Shown here one piece after another: positions 32,380 through 43,989 of a stretch of DNA of 64,000 bases (the stretch's first letter is position 1; each line of letters starts with the position of its first letter). This DNA comes from Blasia pusilla. Lineage: Eukaryota > Marchantiophyta > Marchantiopsida > Blasiales. A program made the position numbers and the translations under genes. The notes below the pieces were generated by a model, which had not been told where the DNA came from, made no database searches, and saw only the letters and a list, made by a program, of their open reading frames with translations. The stretch lies in NCBI GenBank assembly GCA_050084515.1, contig CM114275.1, positions 22,506,001 through 22,570,000 on the forward strand, read 5' to 3'.

Positions 32380-33664
32380 AGTGCCGCATCCTTCGCAGAG
32401 AGCACCACTAGTGTAGCATGCCCACGAGGAGTTGGGTCACTTTGGCGTGAAGCGGACGTACATCTTGCTCTCGATTCAAGATATTGGTGGCGAGGCATGC
32501 AGCGGCGTTCGCGTTCAGATTTGTTGCCAGGTGCATGGTGTGTGATCGGGTCCGAGCATCGTTCAATGCTCCAACTCCACAGTTGCATCCGTTACCAATC
32601 ATGGGCTTAGGATATAGATGGAATTTGGATTTTGAAGGACCTTTGCCCTTGACGGAGCGTCACAGTCGTTATGTGTTGGTGATGGTCGAGCACTTCTCGA
32701 AGTGGATCGAGTTGGTTGCATTGCCTGACAAAGCAAGTGAGGCAATAGCTTATGCCTTCCTTGACAGAGTGCTGAGTCATTATGGCACACCGGCTGAGGT
32801 GTTGACAGACCAGGGTACCGAGTTTCGCGGTGAGTTCCAGGCCTTGTGTGATCAGGCGTTGATCGACCACCGCACGACTTCGCGAGATCATCCCGAGGCG
32901 GATGGATTAGCGGAGAGAGTTGTGCAAACAGTGAAGAGGGGTTTACGCAAGTATGGCTTGCAAAGAGGTCACCTAGGAGATTGGGACCTCCAGTTGCCAT
33001 GGTTGGCGATGGGATACAGATTCAGCAGGCAGCATCCTTAGCGTCTTTTTCACTGTACTTGCTACTTTATGGCCGAGAGCGAGATTTACCTGCGGCCATT
33101 CGTCGAGATGCTGGTGAGGTGCTCGACCTTGATGACCCAGATGTATGGGTGCGAGCATGTTCTCAGAGGGCTGAGTTATTTTGGAGAGTGATGCCCATGG
33201 CGTTCGAGAACTTGGCGATTGCACAGCATCGGGATACGTTGAGGTATGCAACTATTCGGGGTGGTGGTTATCGACTAACTATCCGGAGGTTTGATCAGGG
33301 AGATTATGTCTACTTGCAGCACACGGCACCGACGACGTTGGATGTGACTGCATGTCGCACTATCTTGAGAGTGCGTGACATTTTGCCATCATGTGTTCTC
33401 TTGCTGGAGGGACGCGATGGTATGGTATGGAAGGACCATGTGCGTAATTGTGCGCCATATCACCTTCCTAACATTGATGGTAGAGTAGATCCGAGCTTAG
33501 CAATAGTTCCTGCAGGCTTGCGTTGTATGTTGTGTGGTTCTGCCCATGGTGCGGCCACGATGCTTGTCTGTGATGGGTGTTTGAGAGGATGGCATATGGC
33601 ATGTTTGACGCCACCTCTCACTAAGGTTCCTCAGGGACGATGGATGTGTCCCAGATGTACATAG
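32380..33664 (+). pseudogene. pol: E2 integrase with DD35E core and C-terminal PHD finger
   Basis: A decayed HHCC zinc region (HAHEELGHFGVKRTYILL, about 32,418) is followed by an intact catalytic core. The first Asp is in YRWNLDFEGPLP (about 32,630), the second in VLTDQGTEF (about 32,801), and the Glu in ADGLAERVVQ exactly 35 residues after the second Asp. One frameshift at about 33,030 leads into the C-terminal part (LLYGRERDLP, GGYRLTIRRFDQGDYVYLQH, VWKDHVRNCAPYHLPNIDG). The protein ends, just before the TAG at 33,662, in a PHD finger: CMLC, then CDGC, GWHMAC and WMCPRC give the Cys4-His-Cys3 ligands. Chromoviruses have a chromodomain at this place; here a histone-reader-type finger replaces it. 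Role in target choice is inferred. Confidence 0.85.
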
Positions 33665-33830
33665 AGTAGGTAGTTCTACATTCCGACTTGTGTCTCTGAT
33701 ATGGATGACAAGAAGGTGACTAACGATGGGGCCACATGAGCACCCGGCCTTCTTGCTCTTAGTGTCCGAGAGATGTATGTCATGGTAGGTAGGGATAGAT
33801 GGCTATCTGGAGTTAGAGGGACCTAACCAC

Positions 33831-33844
33831 CAGCTAGGGGGGCG
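33831..33844 (+). other. E2 polypurine-tract candidate
   Basis: GCTAGGGGGGCG directly precedes Q1. The equivalent tract is TTAGGGGGCG in E1 (15,143) and GCTAGGAGGG in E3 (45,097). Conserved position just upstream of block Q makes it the likely plus-strand primer, which would place the start of U3 at Q rather than at P. Confidence 0.5.
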
Positions 33845-33970
33845 ATTGGAGATATTTTGGTACTTCTTGTCTCGTTGTTTGGATGCCATGAGTTAGCATG
33901 GGATCATGCGTGTTTGTGTGTGTGTTCGGTGTGACCATGTATGTTGTGTAGCGATGTGTATGACAAGATA
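33845..33970 (+). repeat. E2 terminal block Q1
   Basis: Starts ATTGGAGATATTTTGGTAC. The first 86 bases are identical to Q2 (34,464 onward); the two differ only near the end. Confidence 0.85.
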
Positions 33971-33972
33971 GA

Positions 33973-34463
33973 GGTGAGATCTAATAGAGCGCCTTCGTGA
34001 GTAGTGGAGGACACGCTCAGTAGGTTGCGGATGACTTGCTAAGGCCCCGGGAAACCTGAGCCCTACGGTTTCCCCTTCGTTTCGGCTCATTTGGAGCCAT
34101 ATTGAGGAACTTACTATTTTAGGTAAGTACCCTTTTGAGTATATGATCGACTTTCTATTTTTGGTAAGTGGCCCTTGACCTCCTACATCAGGTCAAGAGC
34201 CAAGGAGGTGACTTGGGAGAATAGGTTACCATGGAGAGAGCTTGGGAGAGGGGAGGGGTATACCTCAAGGAGAGAGAGCTTGCGAGCTCATTCTCTCTTT
34301 GTTGAACCTCTTGGCATGAGGCGGCGGAGCTATGGTACCTTGCCTTGTGAGTGTAACCCAAGCCTCTCATTAGGAGAGTGGGTTTGGTTTGACATGAGAG
34401 AGAGTGCACACCTTTGAGAGCTATGGTGTGAGATGGTGGAGAGAGAGATTGGATCCTACTTTA
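33973..34463 (+). repeat. E2 terminal block P2
   Basis: 491-bp copy of P1, beginning GGTGAGATC and ending GGATCCTACTTTA, lying between Q1 and Q2. Confidence 0.85.
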
Positions 34464-34591
34464 ATTGGAGATATTTTGGTACTTCTTGTCTCGTTGTTTG
34501 GATGCCATGAGTTAGCATGGGATCATGCGTGTTTGTGTGTGTGTTCGGTGACAGCGATGTATGTTGTGTAGCGATGTGTATGCGCACGACA
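34464..34591 (+). repeat. E2 terminal block Q2 (3' end of element)
   Basis: Copy of Q1 ending CGCACGACA, after which CACTA sequence resumes. Confidence 0.8.
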
Positions 34592-34775
34592 GCTGAGTAT
34601 ACTATATTCGTTGCCATATTGGCGAGTATCCTGCTTCTTCTCTATATTATCCATTCTTTATGTTATGAAATAGTGGCTATAGAGGAGGATAGCTTTTGTT
34701 TGATTTGATTGTGGATATTAGCTATCATGTTGAAGTTGTGAGATGTCCATGCTTCCTTGACGATACAATCAGAAT

Positions 34776-35668
34776 TTGATTATACGCCATACGTTAGATG
34801 TAATGCACGTTGAGAAGAATATCGTTGAGAATCTAGTCAAGACCTTATTTGAAGTAAAAGATATTATGAAAGTAAGGAGAGATCTAGAGGCCCGTGGGAT
34901 TCGATCCCATTTGTGGTTGCAACCCCATCCTAGTAAAAACCAAGTTTTGCTTAAACCAGTTTCCGATTATTGTCTATCTCCCCGTGACTTGAACACTTTC
35001 CTTTCGAGGATTCAAAACTTGAAAGTGCCATCTGGATATTGTGGAGAACTCTCCAAGCATGTGGTTAATCGAAAATTGGGCAATATGAAATCACATGATT
35101 ACCATGTCTTCATTCAGCAAGTCCTTCCTTATTGCATCCGTGGTCTTCTGAAGGACCACGTGAGAATGGTGGTTATTAGATTATCCGGCATTTTTAGAAT
35201 GGTGTGTACAAAGGTATATGATCCAACTTTATTTGACAAACTCTTGGAAGAGACTGCCATAACCCTTTGTCTATTTGAAATGCATTTCCCTCCATCTTTC
35301 TTCGACGTGATGACACATTTGTCGAATCATGTCGTAGAAGAATTGGACATGTGTGGGCCAGTAGCATGTCGATGGATGTATCCAATGGGCGATATATGGG
35401 GATACATGAAGAAATATGTACGGTCTAAAGCTAGTCCGAGGAGGGGTGTTTGGCGAGAAGGGTATGTGAAGGACGAGGCATCGGGGTTTGTGGTCTGAGT
35501 ATATAAAAGGTTTGAAGACGTGTGGGCGAGTGTGGGATGATGGGGAGGAAGAGGGGGTTGGTGAGGAGCTAGAAGGTGCGGGCACTCGGTTCAACTTTCG
35601 CAAGAAATGATCAACTTAGCACATCATTATGTGTTGCATAATACAGAGGTCATGGTTGATTGGCAAAG
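34776..35668 (+). pseudogene. TNP2: CACTA transposase (TNP2 type), 3' part with DUF4218-like region
   Basis: LIIRHTLDVMHVEKNIVENLVKTLF is the hallmark TNP2 segment (usual form RHNLDVMHIEKN). It is followed by a DUF4218-like region: FLSRIQNLKVPSGYC, HDYHVFIQQVLPY, LCLFEMHFPPSFFDVMTHLSNH and WMYPMGDIWGYMKKYVRSKASP. The frame is open to 35,498, then shifts by one base (SEYIKGLKTCGRVWDDGEEE to about 35,609) and again before MINLAHHYVLHNTEVMVDWQR. That piece ends at a good donor (CAAAG|GTAAAA, 35,668/35,669). It is the continuation of the transposase interrupted by E2. Confidence 0.85.
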
Positions 35669-35807
35669 GTAAAACTCTCCAATATATGCTTTTCAAGGTT
35701 ATAGTTATGTGAATTACGGCTCAGACTCTCAAAGTGTATATTATTTTTGTTTTGACACATTAAATACAAAAGAATGTACTAATACCATTAACATTGTTAT
35801 TGAACAG

Positions 35808-36588
35808 GAAATATCAGTCATGTTCGAGAGACATTCCTTTTGAAAAGTGGATTCGCCTTGCCATTACACAAGATGCAATTGACAACTCAAAAGATCCTGA
35901 TGCTCACCTACTATCGTTAGCTATACCTCCTAATAGTAGGGCATTGTCATTCAAGAGTATGAAAGCCTACGGAAACCACTTCAGGGTAGAAGGGCCAAGT
36001 GGTGCGACACCCTTCTCCACTTATGATAGTGGAATAGGTGCAGTATTTGTTGATGAAAAAAGTTTATACTCATATGTTGGGGTGTTGGTTGATATTCTCT
36101 TACTTGATTATGGGGTTGTAGAACAACCCATAATACTAATGCGAGGGCGGTGGGTTAAAGCAGATTGGGATTCAAGAGTAGGATCCATGAAATTAGATAA
36201 GGAGGGTTTTTTGTTGGCCAACTTGAGGTCATGCGAGCCATTAGATCACCAACCATTTTTTTTCCCATCACAAGTGCAACAAGTGTTTTATGGAGATGCC
36301 GATGAGGGAGGAGGATGGAAAGTGGTAATGGGGAAGGAAGCTAGAGCTCGGAGAGTTTATTTTGATGACTTAGAGTCGCTAGATGGAGCTTGTAATGTTT
36401 TGCCCACCTTCCATGCCACATGCATGAAACCAGGGAATCTACCAGATGCAAGTACCTTAGGAGCTAGAGTCCTAAGTGATGGAGAGATGGAAACTGCTAG
36501 AGTGGATGTGCAACATGTGCCAATAATCCATGTATGCGATATGATAGAAGATGTTGATTCAGACTCTAATAACTCAGAATCAGATTAG
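35808..36588 (+). CDS. TNP2: CACTA transposase last exon, DUF4216-like domain
   Basis: The exon begins after TTGAACAG at 35,800-35,807; joining CAAAG to GAAATAT keeps the frame over a 139-bp intron. The domain shows YGNHFRVEG, FVDEKSLYSYVGVLVDILLLDYG, LMRGRWVKADWD, KEGFLLANLR and FFFPSQVQQVFYGD. These are typical of the DUF4216 region at the C-terminus of plant CACTA transposases. The acidic tail IEDVDSDSNNSESD ends in TAG at 36,586-36,588. This exon is intact although upstream exons are broken. Confidence 0.8.
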
Positions 36589-36753
36589 ATTAATTCATAG
36601 TTGTTTCTTTGGTACTCATCATTGTGTTTTTTTTGGTATGATTCAAATAATTGACTTTTGTTACGAGGATGTAAGTGAATTCTGGTGTTGTTGGGCATAA
36701 TGGAATGAAACTCTATGGCAACAAGTAGAACTCTCGAATTGCCGTCAAGTTAG

Positions 36754-39700
36754 GTGTTATTCTTGCTAACTTGTCGTCTACACAAGGAGGGAGGGGCTTG
36801 GAATGGTGTACCTGATATGACTGAAGAGAACGTGGAATCCAATCAGAGTTCATCTTGGGATGGTATAGATAATGTTCAACAAAGTCCTAATCCATACGAA
36901 GAAGAAAGGAATCGTAGAGTGAAAGAGAGAAAGGCCAAAGAGGCGGAGTTGTTTGGTGGGTTGAAGGATTGGTAAGTATGATCTTGGACAATCTTTTTCT
37001 TTTGCTTTATTTGGTCAAGTGTATCATGTTCATATAGTGGTTGTACATTAGAAAATATGACAGAATTTGTGTGATCATATTTTGAAGGTTTGTTGCTCCA
37101 AGGGTTGTGACGGAGCGCAAGCCTTTGCCATTTTGGAATCCTTCCCTTCCACAAAGACGCAGCTTACGGTTGGAGGAGAAGGCCACTAACCAAAGTGTAA
37201 TCCCCGAGGAGATTTGAAAAGATTGTTCAGATAGTGATTCCAAAGATCCCTATTATAATCCACTCCTTGAAATGGACTTCTTGGGGACTGAAGAGGATGA
37301 CGACTTGTGGCTGGAGGATGGGAGGGTACTTTCTCTTCACATCTTGTTGTTTTGCTACTCTCTTCAGATTTCAGAATTATGACTACTGTGTTAACTCACA
37401 ATGAAATGTTTGTTTTGAATAGCCTCAAGCAAAGGAGCGTCCAATCGAACCATCCAAACAAGGAAGTGTACGAAATTCCACCAATACAAACGATGCGGTA
37501 ATATAATTGTAGACATGGAGGAATATTCAACTATCTCTATATGTATGATTGGTATGTAATAAATTGAGTGGTAGAAGCCTGTCATTATGACTTCACTAAT
37601 CTTTGCTCATCAAATGGTCTCTAGTTTAGTTTATTCACCCATTTACTTGCATGTGCAGCCCATGGATGGAACTCCATCACATCCCATAATGCCTTCGCAA
37701 GCATATCCCCCTCATCCACCCCCATGGGCACAGAGCCAGATGCCGTGGTGGGTACCAATGATGATGCAATCACCGATGGGTTATGGAAGTCAATTTCAGC
37801 CACCATGGACCAATGGAGCTCAATCATCCATGAACATCCCACCCCCATGGGTAAGTAGGCTTACTATTATGTTCTTTCTTGTTTTGCACACGGGAATTCA
37901 ATTAATTGGAAGTCTAACTAGCTAATTGTATTTCTTTTGTGGACACAAGGGACATGGGCCATCCCAACCGCCCCCCGAACACCGTTGGCACCTCCATTGA
38001 CCAACGGGAGTACGGATGACGAATTATACCGTAGTAGGTCTCAATCTTGCACAACACCAAGCCCATCAAAAATTTGACCCATAGCAAGGTGCATCTAAAG
38101 GTGACTTCTCACTTGGTTCCGAGTTTGCAAATTTATACTAAAATACGTTGTTGTATTATGAAAGGTGTGAAACTGTTACTAGTATAAGTTGGTCTTATAG
38201 TTAATATAGTTCAACATAATTATGATTTGGTGAGTTTATAATCGTCAGCCCTACATTTTTACATCTGAGAATTGGGATGGTGGTATATTTGAAGGAGAGC
38301 GAGTCGCACAAAGCGTGATTTGTGGACTCGTGATGTCTCCATTAGGAAGGAGCAAAACTTAAAACCTAGATGTGAGCTCATGCCAAATGGTATTCCGTCG
38401 CCTAGAGTTCCTGGTTATGAGCCTTGGCTAAATGAATTGAAGGTATGGGTGATGAGGTACTTGGACTTATCATGCATTGAGATTGGTAAATAGAATTCTA
38501 TCAGCATGGCTGCTATTCAGAATCACATCCTTGAGGCATACACATATGTGGGTGCATCATCTCTTTCGCTTGATTTCATGAAGAAAAAAATAGCACAACT
38601 ATTGAAAACCGAGCGATCCAATGTCAAGAACTATTGGACATTACATGGGGCTCATCGAGCAGTCCCATGTCACCCTGATACCAATGAGGAGTCATGGAAT
38701 CGATTAGTAGATTATTGGCTCTCCGAGGAGGGCAAAATGAAGGCAGAAAAGATGGCTCGAGCAAGGGCCAAGGTCCAGACTTTAAATTTCTCCGGCCGTG
38801 CAGGTTTAGATGGACTTGATGTAAGTCATCTTGGCATTCCCTAGTTTTCTTGCTAAAGTTATATAATGGTAGAAAACTTCCATTATTGCTTCATTTCCAT
38901 ATTTGCATTGAATCCTTTCACATGCATGAATTTCATAATTAATGTATTTAAGGAGCATGTGCAAGTGCAACAACGTACCTCAAAGGAGTCCTTGGGCACG
39001 GGGCTAGAATGTATGGAGAGAAACGAGTTGCCTAGGCAACCAGGTTTCACAAAATTGAGTTCATCGGTAAATGTAAATGCATAACTCTTTTCTTACCCGT
39101 TGGCTTGACATGGCTAGTATTATGACCTTCATCTGATTGGGTCACGGAGTTAGTATCATATCCTTAATCATGTTTAATTATGGTGTTAGTATCATGATTG
39201 TATCTAAGTGTGTAATTGCAAAACCATAGTTTTCTGGTACCTAATTGATCGTTGGATTATATATGCAGAGTGTGGAATCTAGAGTCACTATTCAATTGGA
39301 AGAAGTGGAAAAGAAGTGGAGCGCAGATTTGGATGATGTGAAGTTGCAAATGGAACGGCAGAACAAGGCATTAAGTGTACTCATGGAAATGGTGTCCAAA
39401 CTTACTTCAAAGGATGTGTCTTCAACACCACACAAGATTTCTAGTTCCCCGCCATCCAATTCTCAACCATATGCAACAATAGATGAGAAGCTCACATCAG
39501 GTAGCCCATTCTCATTCTTCCGCCCTTGGTTTTCAATGGTTATAACTACTTGTCCTTTCCAGCATGAGCATTTCATAACTGACTTTCTTTGTTTTGAGTA
39601 ACTTACAGTCATTGCTGAACCTATACCAACGTCTACAGCCGGACAATTAGGGAAGAGGAAGATCTCCACACAAAAAGAGGCAATGGCAACTACATAATCT

Positions 39701-40647
39701 GGTGGTAAGTAGAGATTTTAGCTTCACTACATGTAGGGTCTTATAATATAATTACTTGTTGAAGTGAAGAATCTGGTTTTACAATTCATTTCTCAATACT
39801 TGGGTTGTTTGTTGAAGTGCCAGAACGGAGCAACAAAAGGAGAAGTTCCATAGAAAGTGCAGATGGTGATACTCGAATCACTCATAAGTATGTCATCCTT
39901 GGCATAATGAATTTATCTATGGCATAGTTTTCAAACTATCCACGAAACAAAACTCATTTCTTCCTACAACCTTCAATGGACTTTGTTGTGCATAATGTGC
40001 AGAAAACGTGAGTATGGATAGCCAAGCCAAATCATCACCAGCCAAAAGACAAAAGTCTAGGCTACAATCTGATGGTTTGAATGAGCAGGAAAGTGAAATC
40101 AGATCAGGCTCGTCTAAGAAAATAACTAAAGTAATTTATCTCATCTATAATGGCCTCTTCTATTCAAGGTTTATATGACGACACTGATAATTCTTGTTGT
40201 GGACAGTCAAATGGTCGTCTAGGACTTGTGAACTTTTCACATATCTTCCGAAATGGGGATGGTCTTTCAAACAAGTATATCATAGCAGTTTTTTATTTTC
40301 AGACTAATGGTGCAAATACATGTGGAAAGAATTTGAATTGATACTAACTAAATGCATGTGTATTTTTTTAGCTACGAATTGGTGATCACGTATTACTCAC
40401 CAAGCCAAAGTTGAGTAGGATGGTGCTTGGGTCAGGAGTTATATCAGGTTTTGGTGGAAGAGACAAGTTCCATGCCAAAGACATCCCCTTAGGCGTGGTG
40501 AGGGTTGATCTAAACGAGGTGTTCGAACCAGAACATGCTTTGTGGATGCCAAATTTGATAGACCAACCTACACAAGAAACATTTGGTGATGCTCTTGGTT
40601 CAACCATGCTCTGGCCAGAGATGCATATGAGAAAGGTTATTCAATAG
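36754..40647 (+). CDS. Second CACTA gene, multi-exon (TNPA / Transposase_24-like)
   Basis: A chain of about a dozen exons with GT-AG borders. An acidic/charged start (EEERNRRVKERKAKEAELF) ends at 36,971|GTAAGT. FVAPRVVTERKPLPFWNP lies at about 37,089, with one in-frame TGA near 37,216. A Pro/Met-rich exon (PPPWAQSQMPWWVPMMM) is at 37,660-37,850. The core exon at about 38,290-38,819 carries VPGYEPWLNELKVWVMRYLD, ERSNVKNYWTLHGAHR, NEESWNRLVDYWLSEEGKMK and LNFSGRAGLDGLD. A coiled-coil exon (VEKKWSADLDDVKLQMERQ) lies at 39,269-39,500, then basic exons (GKRKISTQK). The last exon (about 40,373-40,647) shows IGDHVLLTKPKLSRMVLGSG and ETFGDALGSTMLWP. This suits the DNA-binding partner protein of CACTA elements. 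There are only about two stops, so it is far better preserved than the transposase. Exact ends of some exons are uncertain. Confidence 0.65.
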
Positions 40648-40850
40648 AATAGTCTTTTCTTTTGGCACCCAACTATCTAAGGTGCAATAACTTTGTTTTC
40701 ATGGATGACATAATCTCTCTTGCTCTTTCAAGATGAGATCATAAACCCTACTATATTTGATCTTTGTTTTTTTATCTATTTTTGAATGATAACCCCATGT
40801 AATAATGATTAATTTTGTAATTTGGTATATGGAAGCTACTCGTAAGGGAT

Positions 40851-40953
40851 AATTCAGATCCATTCATTCATAATTAAGAATGAATGGATCTGAATTATTG
40901 AAATCCTCTTGTTTTCAAAAGAGGATTTCAATAATTCAGATCCATTCATTCTT
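40851..40953. repeat. Three-arm inverted repeat downstream of the second CACTA gene
   Basis: AATTCAGATCCATTCATTC occurs at 40,851-40,869, in inverse orientation at about 40,878-40,896, and again forward at about 40,933-40,951. The second and third arms extend to about 32 bp each (through TTGAAATCCTCTT and AAGAGGATTTCAA) around a short loop. Either adjacent pair can form a hairpin. Confidence 0.75.
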
Positions 40954-41069
40954 GCACCGTTCAAAAGGCATAATAAACATCCCAAAATATCCAAAATTTA
41001 TATTCCCACTAGTCATATCAATATAACTTGCACAATACTCTTCAAAAAATAAAGTAGTAAGCTTCAAGT

Positions 41070-41726
41070 TCTCTCTAGTCATAATTGTATGACTCATGCA
41101 GTTCTGTTGCAATGGCTATATAATTTCTGCTACTCACATAGTCATATCTTTGTGACTAAACCAGTTGTGTCCTCTTTTATAGTAGTCATGTAACTCTACT
41201 CTTCTAGTCATAGTACATGACTACATGAGTCCATACCAACATTTCAATAAAATAAAATGACTACATGAGTTGCCAACTATAACTCAATGGAGTATACTTG
41301 GTGCATTTTGATAGGATATTCTGAACTTTTGCACACCAACCATGACTAAAGGAGTCGTTGGTGGTAAGTAGAAAAATATACACATATGACTAGACAAGTC
41401 GTACTCAAGTCTACATCATCTATGATATGTCACAACAATAGTCCATGTCATCAATGACACATCACACTAAATAGTCCATGTCATTGATGATGTGTCATTA
41501 TTCCACGTCATCTGAGTGACGTGTTAGTCATGGCCTCATGACTACATCCTCGAGTCATATATCAACCTCCATCTAAGCTGACCATCCTAGTTAGCCTAGT
41601 CGCCAAACAAATATGACTTGGCTTTTGTGTCTAAAGTAGTCGTTAGTCATTGTTAGTCATGGTATGTAAAATATGACTCATATGAGTCATATAACCTAGT
41701 CATAAAACCAAGGATTTCTTCTAGTG
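41070..41726 (-). repeat. CACTA right subterminal repeats and terminal inverted repeat
   Basis: TAGTCAT, ATGACTA and ATGACTCAT words recur every 20-60 bp in both orientations up to the terminal repeat (CCTAGTCATAAAACC...TTTCTTCTAGTG, 41,695-41,726). They mirror the left arm. Confidence 0.7.
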
Positions 41727-41729
41727 CAT
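41727..41729. other. CAT target-site duplication, right copy (CACTA)
   Basis: Equals 17,570-17,572. Confidence 0.8.
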
Positions 41730-42264
41730 TTAGGGTGGTGGGTATCGGGTAATAGTTGGTGCTATGTGGGTATAGCGATGGTGACGAGTGTAGACTCCTT
41801 TCATATGTAGCATCTTGGTGGATATACGGCGGTTGCCGAGTAGGGGTTGTGTGTATGACCTGAGAGTATGTGTGTGACTTCGGTGAGTCGTGAGGCTCGG
41901 GGTGAGCCCGAGTGTTGAGTGTGCATGAGGCCAGATGTGTCATCACAGGACTAAGACTAGCGTAGGTGAGCTAGTGAGGAGTGTGGGAGACTCTTGGTGA
42001 GTCTGAGTGCTTGAGCAGATGAGACAGGGTTATCACACGGTATTCCTCCAGGGTTGGGAAGAACATGATAGTTCGAGCAGTAGTAGTGGAGTGATACTGA
42101 GTGGAGTGAGGTAATGAGGGGTTTTGAGTGAGGAGCTATCTCGACTTCCATCTCGCCATGACTTCCATCTGTGGCTGGATCGTCATCACTAGGCAACGGG
42201 TCTAGTGACGAGATCGCAAACGGAGGCAGTGTCACTTGGCAGGAGATGGACGACATGGGCCATT

Positions 42265-43340
42265 GGAGCATGCATCATTTGATGCGGTGGGCACCATCCA
42301 CTTAGACAACTTCATCTAGGAGTATGACACATGGTGCGACTTCCAGGAGATACCGGCCTCTACGAGGTTCAACCCTTTTATGGCATGGAAAGGTTTGTTC
42401 CAACATCTAGAGGGTCCTCCGATGGATGATTACATGGAGTTTTGATCGCTACACTCCATGGAGATCGATGCTTGGAGGATATATTGGGCTCCAGGGTATG
42501 TATCCACTAGTGGTCGCGAGGCATATGATGGAATAGTTTGGGCAGAGAGGCCTACACCGTCAGCGTGGGGACTAGATGGAGAGGTTGGAAGTGAGGGTGG
42601 TGAGGTGGCAGAGACCTCTAGTGATATAGGGCCATCTAGTTCTAGTCCTATAGTGGATTTCTTCCGATAGTTGGGGAAGAGCTACCAGGGTGTGTGGACT
42701 GACAAGTTGAAGATTTTACAGGATTTTCAACGGAGATTGGGTGAGAGTCGAAGGGAGGCATTCACACGCATGCGTAGAATGATCATTGCAACCTATGGGG
42801 TGATTAAGGCCCAATCAGTTCAATATTGGTACAGGGTGTTGGACCAGGAGCTATTGAGGAGAGTTCACGATGCGATGTTGCTTCACACGGGGAAGCCCAC
42901 GTTGAAGGTGGTCTACGAGTATTAAGAGCGGGTAGAGCTCAACATGAGTGAGGAGCAAGCGGTAACTATGGGATTTTCATGGGATTTGACAAGTTTGCGA
43001 GTAGGAGTAGCCCCACATGTGCCCCAGCATGCACCAGTACCACAATGGTGGGCCAATGGGTCCAAAGAGCAGAGCACGCACTATGAGCCGATAAGGCAAC
43101 AGCTCATACCGACATATGTTACCCAACAGGGACTAGGGTTGGCTTGTTGGACGTGTGGTGGGCCACATAGGCAGAGGGATTGCCCAGAGCATGCTAGAGG
43201 GCCGAGGGTGCCTTTAATTGCTTAAGAGCCACCTTGGATAGCCCCACCACAGTTGCAATGTGATTATTGTCACTGATATGGTCACACTAGGGATAAGTGT
43301 TTTGATCTTCGCCGTGAGGTACCTCGGAGGTAGGCCGAGG
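42265..43340 (+). pseudogene. gag: E3 gag with zinc knuckles; one frame, five in-frame stops
   Basis: A single frame runs from VGTIHLDNFI (about 42,275) through FNPFMAWKGLFQHLEGPPMDDY, a helical stretch (TDKLKILQDFQRRLGESRREAF) and VELNMSEEQAVTMGF to the first knuckle CWTCGGPHRQRDC (about 43,147). The second knuckle (CDYCH-stop-YGHTRDKC) follows at about 43,257. Unlike E1 and E2, gag here has kept its frame up to 43,225 and is broken only by nonsense codons. Two of them (CAG to TAG after DNFI, CGA to TGA after YMEF) fit C-to-T changes when compared with E1. Confidence 0.7.
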
Positions 43341-43989
43341 ACTTGGGGGCGAGATGGAGATCGATTAGTGGATGATCGTGGTGGTAGATTTCCATCACTA
43401 GTCATAGGAGATGGAGACATGCACGATCAATTGGAGCAGAGGATTGTTGTCATGACGTTGATGGAGCTAGGGATATGCACGGAGCCAAGAGTAGCTAGTG
43501 TGGTTCCAGCCTCCACGTCTTACCATGATACGAGTGAGGATTTTTCCATTATATATGGGATTTATATGTAGTGCGGCTCAAGTTGAGACAGCTACGGTGG
43601 TGACTCGAGGTGCTGCGAGAGAAACCGAGCCACCAAGAGATGGGGTTCAAATTAACCCACAAGAGGGGACCGATGAATGGCAGGTCAGGGTTCCCTAGTC
43701 GTTCACGTTGTTGGAGGCACTTCACACATCATTGATGGTGCCTTGATGACCAGTAGTGCCCATAGGTGAGGCAATTGCATCGACGTCATGAGGAGTTGGA
43801 GAGAAGACTCCAATGTCAGCTTGGGTGGAGCTAGTGTCGACCAATTTTTTGGAGGTGGACACTAGGGTGAGTCAGGCTCCTTTGTTTTCCGCCATGGAAT
43901 TGGCGATGATGGGAGTCGGACCAGCGGAGGTGTTCCGGTTGGCCGCCACGTTGTGAGAGTGTAGAGAGGTAATTGCCTCTCATTCAGAG

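Larger units (their letters stand above)
25639..34591 (+). mobile_element. E2: Ty3/gypsy-type retrotransposon with DNA methyltransferase and PHD finger, best-preserved copy
   Basis: It is bounded by P1 (25,639-26,127) and Q2 (34,464-34,591, ending CGCACGACA), and sits inside the CACTA transposase gene. The order is P1, leader, gag, protease, methyltransferase, reverse transcriptase, RNase H, integrase, PHD, G-rich tract, Q1, P2, Q2. Integrase plus PHD are nearly intact; gag and methyltransferase are broken. P1 and P2 are roughly 96% alike by eye. No 5-bp target duplication is visible (ATCGG before, GCTGA after). It is younger than the CACTA insertion because it lies within it. Confidence 0.85.

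Noticed and set aside
29128-34591. E2 as an active autonomous element
   Set aside because: Frameshifts in methyltransferase, reverse transcriptase and integrase and a changed motif I exclude function of this copy.
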